The notes beneath the pieces are model-generated. The model did not search any database and was not told the DNA's origin. It saw only the letters and a program-made list of their open reading frames with translations. 60,197 nt of DNA. Source: Specibacter cremeus. GTDB lineage: Bacteria > Actinomycetota > Actinomycetes > Actinomycetales > Micrococcaceae. The stretch lies in the NCBI RefSeq assembly GCF_003946885.1, contig NZ_RWKQ01000014.1, positions 6,463 to 66,659 of the forward strand. The letters run 5' to 3'. The translations under genes were made by a program, and so were the position numbers. Positions 1 to 7,853 of this stretch are shown in pieces; position 1 is the stretch's first letter; each line of letters starts with the position of its first letter.

Positions 1-147
1 TGGGCCCTCGGGCGCTCCCTGGCCTCGTACCTCGGCCAGGGGCCCTCGCGCCTGTGGGCCCACCTGGGCCCGACCCAGACCGTGACGCATGAATTGAGGG
101 TGACCGCTCACAGCGGTCACCCTCTTTTCATGCGAGCACTCGGATAG
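1..147 (+). CDS. 3' end of an unidentified gene
   Basis: Frame 1 is open from the window edge to a TAG at 145-147. The first 29 codons end almost without exception in G or C, the codon signature of real genes in this genome, so this is probably the C-terminus of a protein (it reads ...[19 protein letters not shown]...). I do not recognise the family. After about base 90 the codon bias collapses and the frame runs through a perfect terminator hairpin. Either the terminator lies inside the last codons, or the true gene ends earlier through a frameshift: other-frame stops lie at 83-85 and 90-92. In related genomes tsf often precedes pyrH, but these residues do not look like the end of EF-Ts. Confidence 0.35.
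   Translation, partial: WALGRSLASYLGQGPSRLWAHLGPTQTVTHELRVTAHSGHPLFMRALG
96..128 (+). terminator. Rho-independent terminator upstream of pyrH
   Basis: A perfect 13-bp inverted repeat (GAGGGTGACCGCT at 96-108 and its complement at 112-124) closes a 3-nt loop and is followed directly by TTTT. This is a textbook intrinsic terminator. It separates whatever lies to the left from pyrH. Confidence 0.85.
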
Positions 148-248
148 GATCTTGCTGGGCGCCGACGCGCGCCGGAGGCGAGACGACCGCACAGCAACAA
201 GCATGCGGGGCCCGGCCTCCTCAAGGATCGGCTCCCACGGAAGGCATC

Positions 249-1010
249 ATGACAATCCAAGACACCGAAACCCGGCCGACCACCACCCCCTGCAACAGCC
301 CCGCCCCGAAGCGTCGGCGCGTCCTGCTCAAACTCTCCGGGGAGGTGTTCGGCGGTGGCAGCATCGGCCTGGACACCGCCACCGTTCGTGGCATCGCCAA
401 GCAGATAGCCGGCACCATTGGCCAGGTGGAGGTCGCCGTTGTGGTTGGCGGGGGCAACTTCTTCCGTGGCGCCGAACTGTCGGCCTCCGGCATGGACCGG
501 TCACGTGCCGACTACATGGGCATGCTCGGCACGGTCATGAACTGCCTGGCCCTGCAGGACTTCCTCGAACAAGAAGGCGTCAACACGCGCGTGCAGAGCG
601 CCATCACCATGGGCCAGGTTGCGGAGGCCTACATTCCGCGCCGCGCCATCCGCCACATGGAGAAGGACCGGGTCGTCATCTTCGGTGCCGGGGCCGGGCT
701 GCCCTACTTCTCCACGGACACGGTCGCCGCCCAACGTGCCCTGGAGGTCCACGCCGACATCGTGCTCGTGGCCAAGAACGGGGTCGACGGCGTGTACACG
801 GCCGATCCGAAGAAGGACCCGACGGCGCAGAAGCTCGCCACCCTGACCTACGACGAGGCCATGCGCCGCGACATCCGGGTCATGGACCAGACGGCCTTCA
901 GCCTGTGCAAGGACAACAACGTGACCATGCTCGTTTTCGGCATGGAGGGCGAGGGGAACGTGGCCCGCGCCATCCTGGGCGAGAAGCTCGGCACCCTCGT
1001 CACCCCGTAA
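249..1010 (+). CDS. pyrH: UMP kinase
   Basis: Uridylate kinase of the amino-acid-kinase fold converts UMP and ATP to UDP in cytosolic pyrimidine nucleotide synthesis. Visible motifs are the phosphate-binding KLSGE at residues 28-32, the glycine loop GGGNFFRG at 67-74, the UMP-binding segment around [17 protein letters not shown] (89-105), and the ATP-site stretch [15 protein letters not shown] at 176-190. Length is 253 aa, with about 20 extra polar residues at the N-terminus compared with enterobacterial PyrH. The ATG is preceded by GGAAGG. A -10-like TAGGAT at 145-150, just after the upstream terminator, is a possible start of transcription. frr follows 92 bp later, the order seen in most bacteria. 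Confidence 0.97.
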   Translation: MTIQDTETRPTTTPCNSPAPKRRRVLLKLSGEVFGGGSIGLDTATVRGIAKQIAGTIGQVEVAVVVGGGNFFRGAELSASGMDRSRADYMGMLGTVMNCLALQDFLEQEGVNTRVQSAITMGQVAEAYIPRRAIRHMEKDRVVIFGAGAGLPYFSTDTVAAQRALEVHADIVLVAKNGVDGVYTADPKKDPTAQKLATLTYDEAMRRDIRVMDQTAFSLCKDNNVTMLVFGMEGEGNVARAILGEKLGTLVTP

Positions 1011-1102
1011 CAGGTGGGCGCGGCGCACCACGGTAGGATGAACCAAGGACCGCCGCGGACCCGGGCCGCGGATCAGCCGCGCGTACTTACAGAGGAGAGA
1101 CC

Positions 1103-1660
1103 GTGATCGAAGATACCTTGCTCGAGGCCGAGGAAAAGATGGACAAGGCCCTTGAGGTTGCCAAGGAGGATTTCGCCGCCGTGCGCACCGGCCGGGCCAG
1201 CCCGGGCCTGTTCGCCAAGGTCATGGTCGAGTACTACGGCGCCCCTACCCCGCTCCAGCAGCTCGCATCCTTCGCCGTGCCCGAAGCCCGCACCCTGCTC
1301 ATCACGCCGTTCGACAAGACCGCGCTCAGCGACATCGAGCGCGCCCTGGGCGCCTCGGAGGTGGGCGCCAACCCGTCCAATGACGGCAACGTCATCCGTG
1401 TCATCATGCCGGAACTGACGGAGGAACGCCGCAAGGAGTACGTGAAAATCGTGCGCGGCAAGGGCGAGGATGCGAAGGTCTCCATCCGCAACATCCGTCG
1501 CAAGGCCAAGGACGAGCTGGACAAGCTCGTCAAGGACGGCGAGGCCGGCGAGGACGAGGGCACCCGGGCTGAGAAGGAGCTTGACAGCCTCACGAAGTCC
1601 AAGACGGACTCCGTCGACGAACTCCTCAAGCGCAAGGAAATCGAGCTGCTCGAGGTCTGA
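1103..1660 (+). CDS. frr: Ribosome recycling factor
   Basis: RRF releases the 70S post-termination complex together with EF-G and IF3. The 185-aa length is the family norm. The ends of the three-helix domain are evident ([14 protein letters not shown] near the N-terminus; [21 protein letters not shown] in the middle; a C-terminal helix rich in Lys and Glu), with the beta-rich domain between them. The GTG start is chosen because AGAGGAGA lies a few bases upstream. A TAGGAT at 1034-1039 in the pyrH-frr gap could be a second promoter -10. The stop codon overlaps the cdsA start by one base, so the two are probably translationally coupled. Confidence 0.97.
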   Translation: MIEDTLLEAEEKMDKALEVAKEDFAAVRTGRASPGLFAKVMVEYYGAPTPLQQLASFAVPEARTLLITPFDKTALSDIERALGASEVGANPSNDGNVIRVIMPELTEERRKEYVKIVRGKGEDAKVSIRNIRRKAKDELDKLVKDGEAGEDEGTRAEKELDSLTKSKTDSVDELLKRKEIELLEV

Positions 1661-2757
1661 TGAGCGACCCCCAACCGGCGGAGGCCGGGCGGGACGAACC
1701 GGACCCGGCGGCGGAAAGCGCCGGGAGCCCGCTCAAACCCGACGACCTCCAGTTCCCCAGCCGCAAGTCGCGCCGCCTGGCGGAGACGACGGGCACGATC
1801 CCGACCGTCCCGCCACCGCGGCGTGCCTACGTGCCCGCCGTGCCCACACCGCCGGCGCCCATCGCACCGATTCCCGCCGCGGCGGTGGAGGTTCCGGCCC
1901 GCCCGTCCAAGGCCGGACGCAACCTGCCGGCGGCCATCGGCGTCGGCTTGGCGCTGCTGGTGCTCGTGATCGGCAGCCTCTTGCTGTACCCGGCCGCGTT
2001 CATCGTGCTGGCCGCCGCCTTTGCGTGTATCGGCGTGTGGGAGGTGACCCGGTCGATCGCCCGCCGCGGGATCGTCGCGCCCATGCCGCCGATCTACATC
2101 GGGGCCGCCGCGATGCCCGCGGCCGCCTACCTGGCCGGCGCCGAGGGCCTGCTGTTCGCGTTTGTGGCCAGCTGCGCGGCCGTGCTCCTCTGGCGCTGCC
2201 TGGACTCCACACCCGGAGCCGTGCACAGCATCCTGGCGGGCATCTTCGCGCTGACCTGGATCCCGTTCCTGCTCGGTTTCGTGTCCTTGATGCTGCGCGA
2301 CAGCAGGGCGCCGACGCTGGGCTGGACGCTGGAGTTCAGCGACATCAACCCCGGTGTCCTGCAAATCGTGATCACGCTGCTGCTCGTCGTCGCCAATGAC
2401 ACGTTCGGCTACCTGGTCGGCGTGCTGTTCGGCAAGCACCCGATGGCGCCGAAGATCAGCCCGAAGAAGTCCTGGGAGGGCTTCGCCGGGTCCGTGGGCG
2501 GCGCCGTCGCCGTCGGCATCCTGGCCACCGTGTTCCTGCTCCAGGAGAACTGGTGGGTGGGCCTGGTGCTCGCCGTCGGGATCGTGCTGGCCGGCACCGG
2601 CGGAGACTTCGCCGAATCCATGATCAAGCGCGAACTCGGCGTCAAGGACATGAGCAACATCCTGCCCGGCCATGGCGGCATGATGGACCGGCTCGATTCC
2701 ATTCTCTTCTCCGCCCCCATCGCCTTCATGACGTTCTCCGTCCTCGGGCGAATCTGA
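1660..2757 (+). CDS. cdsA: Phosphatidate cytidylyltransferase
   Basis: CDP-diacylglycerol synthase makes CDP-DAG from phosphatidate and CTP, the branch point to all membrane phospholipids. The first 85 residues or so are a Pro/Arg-rich cytosolic extension, common in Micrococcales. About eight hydrophobic segments follow, and near residues 320-347 the family signature is complete (KRELGVKD, then LPGHGGMMDRLDS), carrying the Mg-binding Asp residues. The ATG overlaps the frr TGA (TGATG), so no separate ribosome site is needed. Placement after pyrH-frr is conserved across bacteria. Confidence 0.95.
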   Translation: MSDPQPAEAGRDEPDPAAESAGSPLKPDDLQFPSRKSRRLAETTGTIPTVPPPRRAYVPAVPTPPAPIAPIPAAAVEVPARPSKAGRNLPAAIGVGLALLVLVIGSLLLYPAAFIVLAAAFACIGVWEVTRSIARRGIVAPMPPIYIGAAAMPAAAYLAGAEGLLFAFVASCAAVLLWRCLDSTPGAVHSILAGIFALTWIPFLLGFVSLMLRDSRAPTLGWTLEFSDINPGVLQIVITLLLVVANDTFGYLVGVLFGKHPMAPKISPKKSWEGFAGSVGGAVAVGILATVFLLQENWWVGLVLAVGIVLAGTGGDFAESMIKRELGVKDMSNILPGHGGMMDRLDSILFSAPIAFMTFSVLGRI

Positions 2758-2773
2758 CAGACAAGGAATGACA

Positions 2774-3358
2774 GTGACCGTGGAAGACAAGCAGCCGTCG
2801 GTGGCGCCCTTCAAACGCGTGGGCGCCAAGGAGATCGGCTACAACGTCAAGCAGGTGGACCAATTCCTTGGGCGCGCCCGCGCGTTCTACACGAACGCCG
2901 ACGCCCCGGAGAAGGCGCTCACCAGCAATGATGTCCGGACGGTGTCGTTCGACCCGGCGAAGGGCGGTTACAACGCCCATGCCGTCGACGCGGCCCTGGA
3001 CCGGCTCGAGGACGTCTTCGTCCAGCGCGAGCGCGACGCCCTCGTGGCCGAGCGCGGCGAGGACGCCTGGCTGAAGGAGATCGGTGACGCCGCCGTCGTG
3101 CTGCGCGGGCGACTGCACCGCCGGGACGGGGAACGCTTCCGCCGTCCGGGCAAGCGCACCGCGCAAAGCTACAACGTCGAGGACGTTGATGCGCTGTGCC
3201 GCGAGCTGCTGCAGTACTTCGAGCACGACAAGCCGATGAGCGTTGACGTGGTCCGCCGCTCCGTGTTCGCCCCGGCGAAGGGCGACGCCGGGTATGAGGA
3301 ACGCCAGGTCGACGCGTTCCTGGACAAGGTCATCGAACTCATGGCCGCCATCGACTGA
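2774..3358 (+). CDS. DivIVA-domain repeat protein
   Basis: A small soluble protein of about 194 aa built from repeats of the DivIVA-type motif. Copies read IGYNVKQVDQFLGRA, GGYNAHAVDAALDRL, QSYNVEDVDALCREL and AGYEERQVDAFLDKV, with matching lead-ins of the form V(S/F)xPAKG. DivIVA-domain proteins of actinobacteria act in polar growth and septum positioning, but this one lacks the long coiled coil of Wag31 and is better called DivIVA domain-containing. GTG at 2774 is preferred over ATG at 2768 because AAGGA at 2763-2767 is 6 nt upstream of the former and touches the latter. It follows cdsA closely, so is likely cotranscribed. Confidence 0.8.
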   Translation: MTVEDKQPSVAPFKRVGAKEIGYNVKQVDQFLGRARAFYTNADAPEKALTSNDVRTVSFDPAKGGYNAHAVDAALDRLEDVFVQRERDALVAERGEDAWLKEIGDAAVVLRGRLHRRDGERFRRPGKRTAQSYNVEDVDALCRELLQYFEHDKPMSVDVVRRSVFAPAKGDAGYEERQVDAFLDKVIELMAAID

Positions 3359-3432
3359 CGGTCGCCGGTGCAAGGCCGGTGCAAGGGAGGCACGACGGCG
3401 GGACGTCGCCGGGGGTGCCGCCGGCGCCAGTC

Positions 3433-4911
3433 TCAGCCGCGCGGCACGCCCAGCGACCGTTCGGGCACGTGCAGCTTGGCCATGAACCGGCCGAGGTGGG
3501 CGTTCCGCCGCCCGGGGGTGGCCAGCGACACGAGCACCATGACGGTGAACGCGGCCGGCACCGTCCAGGCGGCCGGCTGGGTCAGCAGTGCCACGCCCGG
3601 CGTGCCCGGATCGAGCCGGGACCCCCACAGGAGCGCCCCGGCGCACAGCAGCCCGCCGGTGACCATCCCGGCGATCGCGCCCACATCCGTCAGACCGCGC
3701 CACCAGATGCCGAGCAGCAGCAGCGGGCACACGGTTGAGGCGGTAAATGCGAAGACCAGGCCCACGCTGCCGGCCAGCGCCAGCGAATCGGTCAGCATGG
3801 CCACTGCGAACGGCACGATCGCCGCGCCTGCGGCCGCGATGCGGAACCCGCGCACCCCGCCGCCGAGCAGGTCCTGGCTGATCACCCCGGCCAGCGACAC
3901 CACCAGCCCGGACGTCGTCGACAGGAACGCCGCGAACGCGCCGGCCACGACGAGCGCGGACAACACCTCGCCGACGGGCCCGCCCAGCAGCCGGCCCGGC
4001 AGCAGCAGCACGGTCGCATCGGTGGAGCCGGTCCGCGCCAGCCCCGGCAAGAACGCCCGGCCCAGCACCCCGTAGATCGTCGGGAACAGGTAGAACACGC
4101 TCAGCAGGCCGAGCACGATCAGCGTCGTGCGGCGGGCCGTCGCGCCATCCGGATTCGTGTAGAAACGCACCAGCACGTGCGGCAGCCCGAGCGTGCCGAA
4201 CAGGAGGGCGACCATCAGCGAGACGGTTTGGTACGCGCCCAACCGGCTGCCGCCGTCGTCCGCGCCGAACAACACGGTTCCGGCCGGCACCGCGCCCGGC
4301 GTCATGCCAAGATGCCACAGCAGGATGACGGCGGGCACCGCCAGCGCCGTGAGCTTGAGCCAGTACTGGAACGCCTGCACGAACGTCATGGAGCGCATGC
4401 CGCCGGTGACAACGGTCGTGCCGACGATCACGACGACGGCGGCCGCCCCCACCCACGACGGCAGGCCGGTCGTCGTCCGGATGGTCAACGCGGCGCCGTG
4501 CAGCTGCGGCACGATGTAGAACCAGCCGACGAACACGACCAGAAGGCTTGTCACGTACCGGGCGCGGCGCGAGGCGAGCCGGGCCTGCGCGAAGTCGGGG
4601 ATCGTGTACGCGCCCGAGCGGCGCAGCGGCGCGGCGACGAAGAAAAGCAGCATCAGGTAGCCGGCCGTGTACCCCACCGGGAACCACAGCCCGTCGAGCC
4701 CGGAGATGACGATCAGCCCGGCCACGCCCAGGAAACTGGCCGCGGACAGGTACTCGCCGCCGATCGCCGAGGCGTTCCACCACGGCGGCACCGTGCGGGA
4801 GGCGACATAGAAGTCGCTGGTGGTGCGCGAAATGCGCAGGCCGTAGACACCGATCAGCACGGTGGCCGCGGACACCAGGAGCAGGGCAAGGAAGGCGACG
4901 GCGGGGCTCAC
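3433..4911 (-). CDS. Sodium:solute symporter (ActP/MctC-like)
   Basis: A 492-aa transporter of the SSS family with about 13 hydrophobic segments. N-terminal marks are DFYVASRTVPPWWNASAIGGEYLS and ASFLGVAGL, as in acetate/pyruvate permeases; LPHVLVRFYT in the centre is also typical. The family couples Na+ or H+ entry to uptake of monocarboxylates; the substrate here is inferred, not seen. The GTG start at 4911 is set by GGAGG just upstream and a 4-nt GTGA overlap with the preceding small membrane gene. It is last in a tightly coupled leftward group: kinase, regulator, small protein, symporter. It is paralogous to the symporter at 7854-9503 but clearly diverged. Confidence 0.88.
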   Translation of the reverse strand: MSPAVAFLALLLVSAATVLIGVYGLRISRTTSDFYVASRTVPPWWNASAIGGEYLSAASFLGVAGLIVISGLDGLWFPVGYTAGYLMLLFFVAAPLRRSGAYTIPDFAQARLASRRARYVTSLLVVFVGWFYIVPQLHGAALTIRTTTGLPSWVGAAAVVVIVGTTVVTGGMRSMTFVQAFQYWLKLTALAVPAVILLWHLGMTPGAVPAGTVLFGADDGGSRLGAYQTVSLMVALLFGTLGLPHVLVRFYTNPDGATARRTTLIVLGLLSVFYLFPTIYGVLGRAFLPGLARTGSTDATVLLLPGRLLGGPVGEVLSALVVAGAFAAFLSTTSGLVVSLAGVISQDLLGGGVRGFRIAAAGAAIVPFAVAMLTDSLALAGSVGLVFAFTASTVCPLLLLGIWWRGLTDVGAIAGMVTGGLLCAGALLWGSRLDPGTPGVALLTQPAAWTVPAAFTVMVLVSLATPGRRNAHLGRFMAKLHVPERSLGVPRG

Positions 4912-5318
4912 GGCTCCTCCACCAGGTCCCGGTAGCGGGCCTCGTTGCGGGCGGCGGCGCGCACATACAGCCACGCGCACAGGCCGATGACGGGGTACAT
5001 GCCCACGCCCAGCAGCAGCCAGGCGGCGGGGACGCCCAGGATCCGCCAGTCCGCGACGGCCGGCACCCAGCGCACCAGGACCCAGCAACCGGCCAGGGCC
5101 AGCACGAACCCGGCCGACGCGATGAGGGCCAGCCGCAACTGCGAGCGGATCAACGACCGGACGAACACCTCGCCGACGGCCGACTGCTCGGCCACCTCTT
5201 GGGTGACGCTGGTGCGCCCGGGCACGCGGCGCGCCGTCGAGCGGGGCGCCGTGACCCGCACACGGCCGGGCCGGGCGGGCGGCAATCCCTCGGGTGAATC
5301 GGCGTTGGAGGCACTCAT
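4908..5318 (-). CDS. DUF485-like small membrane subunit
   Basis: A 136-aa protein with a basic, disordered first half, two transmembrane segments (about residues 66-88 and 95-118) and a C-terminal tail WLYVRAAARNEARYRDLV that resembles the end of DUF485 proteins, the small partners of ActP-type symporters. It overlaps the upstream response regulator by ATGA and the downstream symporter by GTGA, so the three are translationally coupled. This argues for a stoichiometric partner of the symporter, as with C. glutamicum cg0952/mctC. The match to DUF485 is weaker than for the gene at 7491-7850. Confidence 0.7.
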   Translation of the reverse strand: MSASNADSPEGLPPARPGRVRVTAPRSTARRVPGRTSVTQEVAEQSAVGEVFVRSLIRSQLRLALIASAGFVLALAGCWVLVRWVPAVADWRILGVPAAWLLLGVGMYPVIGLCAWLYVRAAARNEARYRDLVEEP

Positions 5319-6040
5319 GGTCCGGGCCGCACCCGGGTGGCCTGCAGGCGTTCGCGCAGAACCGGCAGATGGCGTCGGCTGACCGGCAGTTCGGCGCCGC
5401 CGACGGACACCGACGGCTTGGCCGAACCGAGTTTCAGCGACGTCACGAACGGCATGCAGACCAGGTAGGAGCGGTGGATGCGCAGGAAGCCGGCCTCCGC
5501 CCAACGCTGCTCCAGGTCGGCCAGCGGCACCCGGATCAGGTAGCTGGCCTCGGCCGTGTGCAACCGGGCGTAGTCGCCCTGGGCCTGGATGAAGCGCACC
5601 TCGTCGAGCCGGATGATCCGGCTCACCCCGCCCTGGTCGACGGTGATCATCTCCACCGGGGCGGCGCCGGCGGGGGCCGCGACCAGCTCGGCGACGCGGC
5701 CCACCGTCACGGCCAGCCGCTCGGTGCGCACGGGCTTGAGCAGGTAGTCGACGGCGGCCAGCTCGAACGCCTCCAGCGCGCAGTCCTCGTCGGCGGTCAC
5801 GAACACGACGGCGGGCGGGTGCGGCCGGGCGGCGATGCGGCGGGCCAGCTGCAGCCCGGACAGGCCGGGCATGTGGATGTCCAGGAACAGCGCGTCGACG
5901 TCGTGTTCGGCCAACACGGCCAACGCACCCTGCCCGCTCGTGGCCCGGTGGACGGTGCCGATGCGCGGGTCCCGACCCAGCAGGAAGGCCAGTTCCTCGA
6001 CGGCGGGCAACTCGTCGTCGGCGACAAGGACGGTCAACAT
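5315..6040 (-). CDS. LytTR-family response regulator
   Basis: A 241-aa regulator. The receiver domain occupies about residues 1-115, with acidic pair D8/D9, phospho-acceptor D54 in DALFLDIHMPG, and the LLKP lysine motif. A LytTR DNA-binding domain follows (about 140-235; EVRFIQAQGDYARLHT and FLRIHRSYLV are diagnostic). Such regulators bind pairs of 9-bp direct repeats spaced about 12 bp; candidate sites lie at 7382-7413. The gene pairs with the LytS-type kinase upstream and is coupled by ATGA to the small membrane subunit. Relatives (BtsR, YpdB) respond to pyruvate and switch on uptake genes, which fits this context. Confidence 0.93.
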   Translation of the reverse strand: MLTVLVADDELPAVEELAFLLGRDPRIGTVHRATSGQGALAVLAEHDVDALFLDIHMPGLSGLQLARRIAARPHPPAVVFVTADEDCALEAFELAAVDYLLKPVRTERLAVTVGRVAELVAAPAGAAPVEMITVDQGGVSRIIRLDEVRFIQAQGDYARLHTAEASYLIRVPLADLEQRWAEAGFLRIHRSYLVCMPFVTSLKLGSAKPSVSVGGAELPVSRRHLPVLRERLQATRVRPGP

Positions 6041-6095
6041 GGGTACCAGCTTAACGGCCGCGGGGCCCCGGGCGAGCGGAGCGAGGCTGGGGAGG

Positions 6096-6121
6096 CCGTT
6101 GGGCGCTAACGGCCGTTGGGT
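6096..6121. promoter_or_regulatory. CCGTTGGG repeats between kinase and regulator
   Basis: The 82-bp gap between the kinase stop and the regulator start is unusually long for this tight group. It holds two copies of CCGTTGGG (from 6096 and from 6113, period 17) plus an AACGGCCGTT palindrome. The same octamer makes up the LytTR-like boxes at 7382-7413. The spacing is not the canonical 21, so a regulatory role is only suggested. Confidence 0.3.
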
Positions 6122-6122
6122 G

Positions 6123-7334
6123 TCAGGCGTCGTGGTCCGGCTGGTTCTTGGGCACAGTCATGGTGATCAGCGTGCCCTCGCCGACGGCCGTGTCCACGAC
6201 CAGCCCGTGGTCGTCGCCGTACACCTGGCGCAGCCGGGCGTCGACATTGCGAAGCCCCACATGGTGCCCGTCCTGCTGGCCGGCCAGCACGCGGCGCAGG
6301 TGCTCCGGATCGATGCCGACCCCGTCGTCCTCGATGGTGACGCGCGTGGTGGCGCCCACGTCATTGGCGGTGATCTGGATCAGCCCGGGGCCCTCCTTGG
6401 CCTCGAGCCCGTGCCGCACGGCGTTCTCCACCAGCGGTTGCAGGCTCAGGAACGGGATGACCGTGCTCAGCGACTCCGGGGCGACCTGCAGGCTCACGTG
6501 CAACCGGTCGCCGAACCGGGCCCGTTCCAGCAGCAGGTACCTGTCGATGCTGCGCAGTTCCTCCGCCAAGGTGGTGAAGTCCCCGTGCCGGCGGAACGAG
6601 TACCGGGTGAAATCGGCGAACTCGACAACCAGGTCCCGGGCGCGCTGCGGGTCGGTGTTGATGAACGACGCGATCGCGTTGAGCGAGTTGTAGATGAAGT
6701 GCGGGCTGATCTGCGCCCGCAGCGCGCGCACCTCCGCCTCCATGAGCAGGGTGCGGGAGGCGCTCAGCTCGGCCAGCTCCAGTTGCGCGGAGATCCACGC
6801 GGCCACCTCGTTGGTGGCGCGCACCAGTCCCGCACCGGGTTGCCTGACAACGACGACGACGACGGCGCCCACCACCCGGGCATCGACCTTCAGCGGCGCC
6901 ACCACGGCGGCCTTGGCCTCCTGCTCCTGTCCGTCCAGGCGCAGTGCCGTGCGCAGTGCGGGCGTCATCACGGACACGGTCGTGCGGCCGTTGGCCAACG
7001 CGCGGCCGGCCAGGGCCATGACCTCGGCCGTGTCCGGGGTGGCGGAGCCGGCCCCGTCCCACGCCAGGAGCTCCTCCGTGTTGCACAGCGCCAAGGCCAC
7101 GCAGTTGAGCAGTGGCCGCAGCTGCCGGCTGGCCTTCAACGCCGCCGCCGGTTCCAGGCCGTTGCGCAGGTACTCCCCGGCCACGGCGGCCGAATGCAGG
7201 GCGTGGTAGGTGGCACGTTCGGCGTCGGTGCCCAGCTCACGGTGTGAGCGGGAAAACCGCAACCCGAGCACGCCGATGACGGCGGCGGCCACGGCCGCCA
7301 GCACAACGATGATGAGCAGCGTCGACTCGGGCAT
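6123..7334 (-). CDS. LytS-type sensor histidine kinase
   Basis: A 403-aa kinase with one N-terminal membrane helix (residues 4-26), a GAF-like sensory region (about 40-185, with A-rich and V-rich beta strands), then the His_kinase domain QISPHFIYNSLNAI with phospho-acceptor H212, and the ATPase domain (QPLVENAVRHGLE N-box; DDGVGI G-box; HHVGLRNVDARL). The single short membrane anchor, without a 5TM-LYT domain, suggests cytosolic sensing. It precedes its cognate regulator. A TAATGT at 7341-7346 lies exactly 6 nt before the ATG with no Shine-Dalgarno sequence, so the mRNA is probably leaderless. Confidence 0.92.
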   Translation of the reverse strand: MPESTLLIIVVLAAVAAAVIGVLGLRFSRSHRELGTDAERATYHALHSAAVAGEYLRNGLEPAAALKASRQLRPLLNCVALALCNTEELLAWDGAGSATPDTAEVMALAGRALANGRTTVSVMTPALRTALRLDGQEQEAKAAVVAPLKVDARVVGAVVVVVVRQPGAGLVRATNEVAAWISAQLELAELSASRTLLMEAEVRALRAQISPHFIYNSLNAIASFINTDPQRARDLVVEFADFTRYSFRRHGDFTTLAEELRSIDRYLLLERARFGDRLHVSLQVAPESLSTVIPFLSLQPLVENAVRHGLEAKEGPGLIQITANDVGATTRVTIEDDGVGIDPEHLRRVLAGQQDGHHVGLRNVDARLRQVYGDDHGLVVDTAVGEGTLITMTVPKNQPDHDA

Positions 7335-7340
7335 GCCCCA

Positions 7341-7346
7341 ACATTA
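7341..7346 (-). promoter_or_regulatory. -10 of kinase operon, leaderless
   Basis: TAATGT on the minus strand, followed by six bases and the kinase ATG. No ribosome site is present. No good -35 is visible, which would fit a promoter that needs an activator bound at 7382-7413, about 48-79 bp upstream of the start. Confidence 0.45.
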
Positions 7347-7381
7347 GCGTCCGGCGGGATGCCGCGACCCGGCGATGCCCG

Positions 7382-7413
7382 CCGTTGGGCGCAGTTCGGC
7401 GACCGTTGGGCGC
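7382..7413. promoter_or_regulatory. Paired LytTR-type boxes
   Basis: CCGTTGGGCGC occurs twice in direct orientation, at 7382-7392 and 7403-7413, period exactly 21 bp. The second copy with its preceding A gives ACCGTTGGG, which fits the published LytTR consensus [TA][AC][CA]GTTN[AG][TG]; the first differs at one position. It lies between the kinase operon and the DUF485/symporter operon, placed to act on either promoter (for the rightward one, a weak CATAGT -10 is at 7455-7460). Confidence 0.6.
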
Positions 7414-7490
7414 GGCACCGCCCCGTCGTCGTCGTGAGGCGAGGCGGGACACGCCATAGTGAATGACATCACATCACCCAAGGAGGAATG

Positions 7491-7850
7491 ATGGGTCATT
7501 CTGACCAATCGCATGGTGTGGATTTCGTCGAAGTCCAGGCCACGGAGGAATTCAAGAACCTCCGGAAAACCCACCGCAGTTTCGTTTTTCCCGTCGCCAT
7601 TGCATTCCTGCTCTGGTATTTCCTTTATGTGCTTTTGGCCGACTACGCGCACGACTTCATGTCGACGAAGGTATTCGGTTCCATCACCCTGGGCCTCATC
7701 CTGGGCCTGCTGCAATTCGTCACCACCTTCGGCATCACGGCGTGGTACGTCAGCTACGCCAACCGCAGGATCGACCCCAAGGCGGTGGTGATCCGCGAGC
7801 GTCTCGAGGCGGAACTTGCCGAATCCGATACCCAGAAGGAAGGGGTGTAG
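7491..7850 (+). CDS. DUF485 domain membrane protein
   Basis: A 119-aa protein of the family found next to acetate/pyruvate symporters (E. coli YjcH type). It shows the conserved core FVFPVAIAFLLWYFLYVLL, the loop ADYAHDFMSTKVFG, and a second helix ending in WYVSYANRRID, giving two transmembrane helices with both termini probably cytosolic. AAGGAGG at 7480-7486 favours the second ATG (7491) over the first (7488), which is almost in contact with it. Three bases separate its stop from the symporter GTG. Confidence 0.92.
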   Translation: MGHSDQSHGVDFVEVQATEEFKNLRKTHRSFVFPVAIAFLLWYFLYVLLADYAHDFMSTKVFGSITLGLILGLLQFVTTFGITAWYVSYANRRIDPKAVVIRERLEAELAESDTQKEGV

Positions 7851-7853
7851 CCC

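Noticed and set aside
1-147. C-terminus of elongation factor Ts
   Set aside because: tsf often precedes pyrH, but the residues here do not resemble the end of EF-Ts.
2726-4966. Minus-strand open frame of 746 codons spanning the DivIVA gene and the symporter
   Set aside because: The symporter is clearly encoded in another minus frame with all family motifs; this frame is an artefact of GC content.
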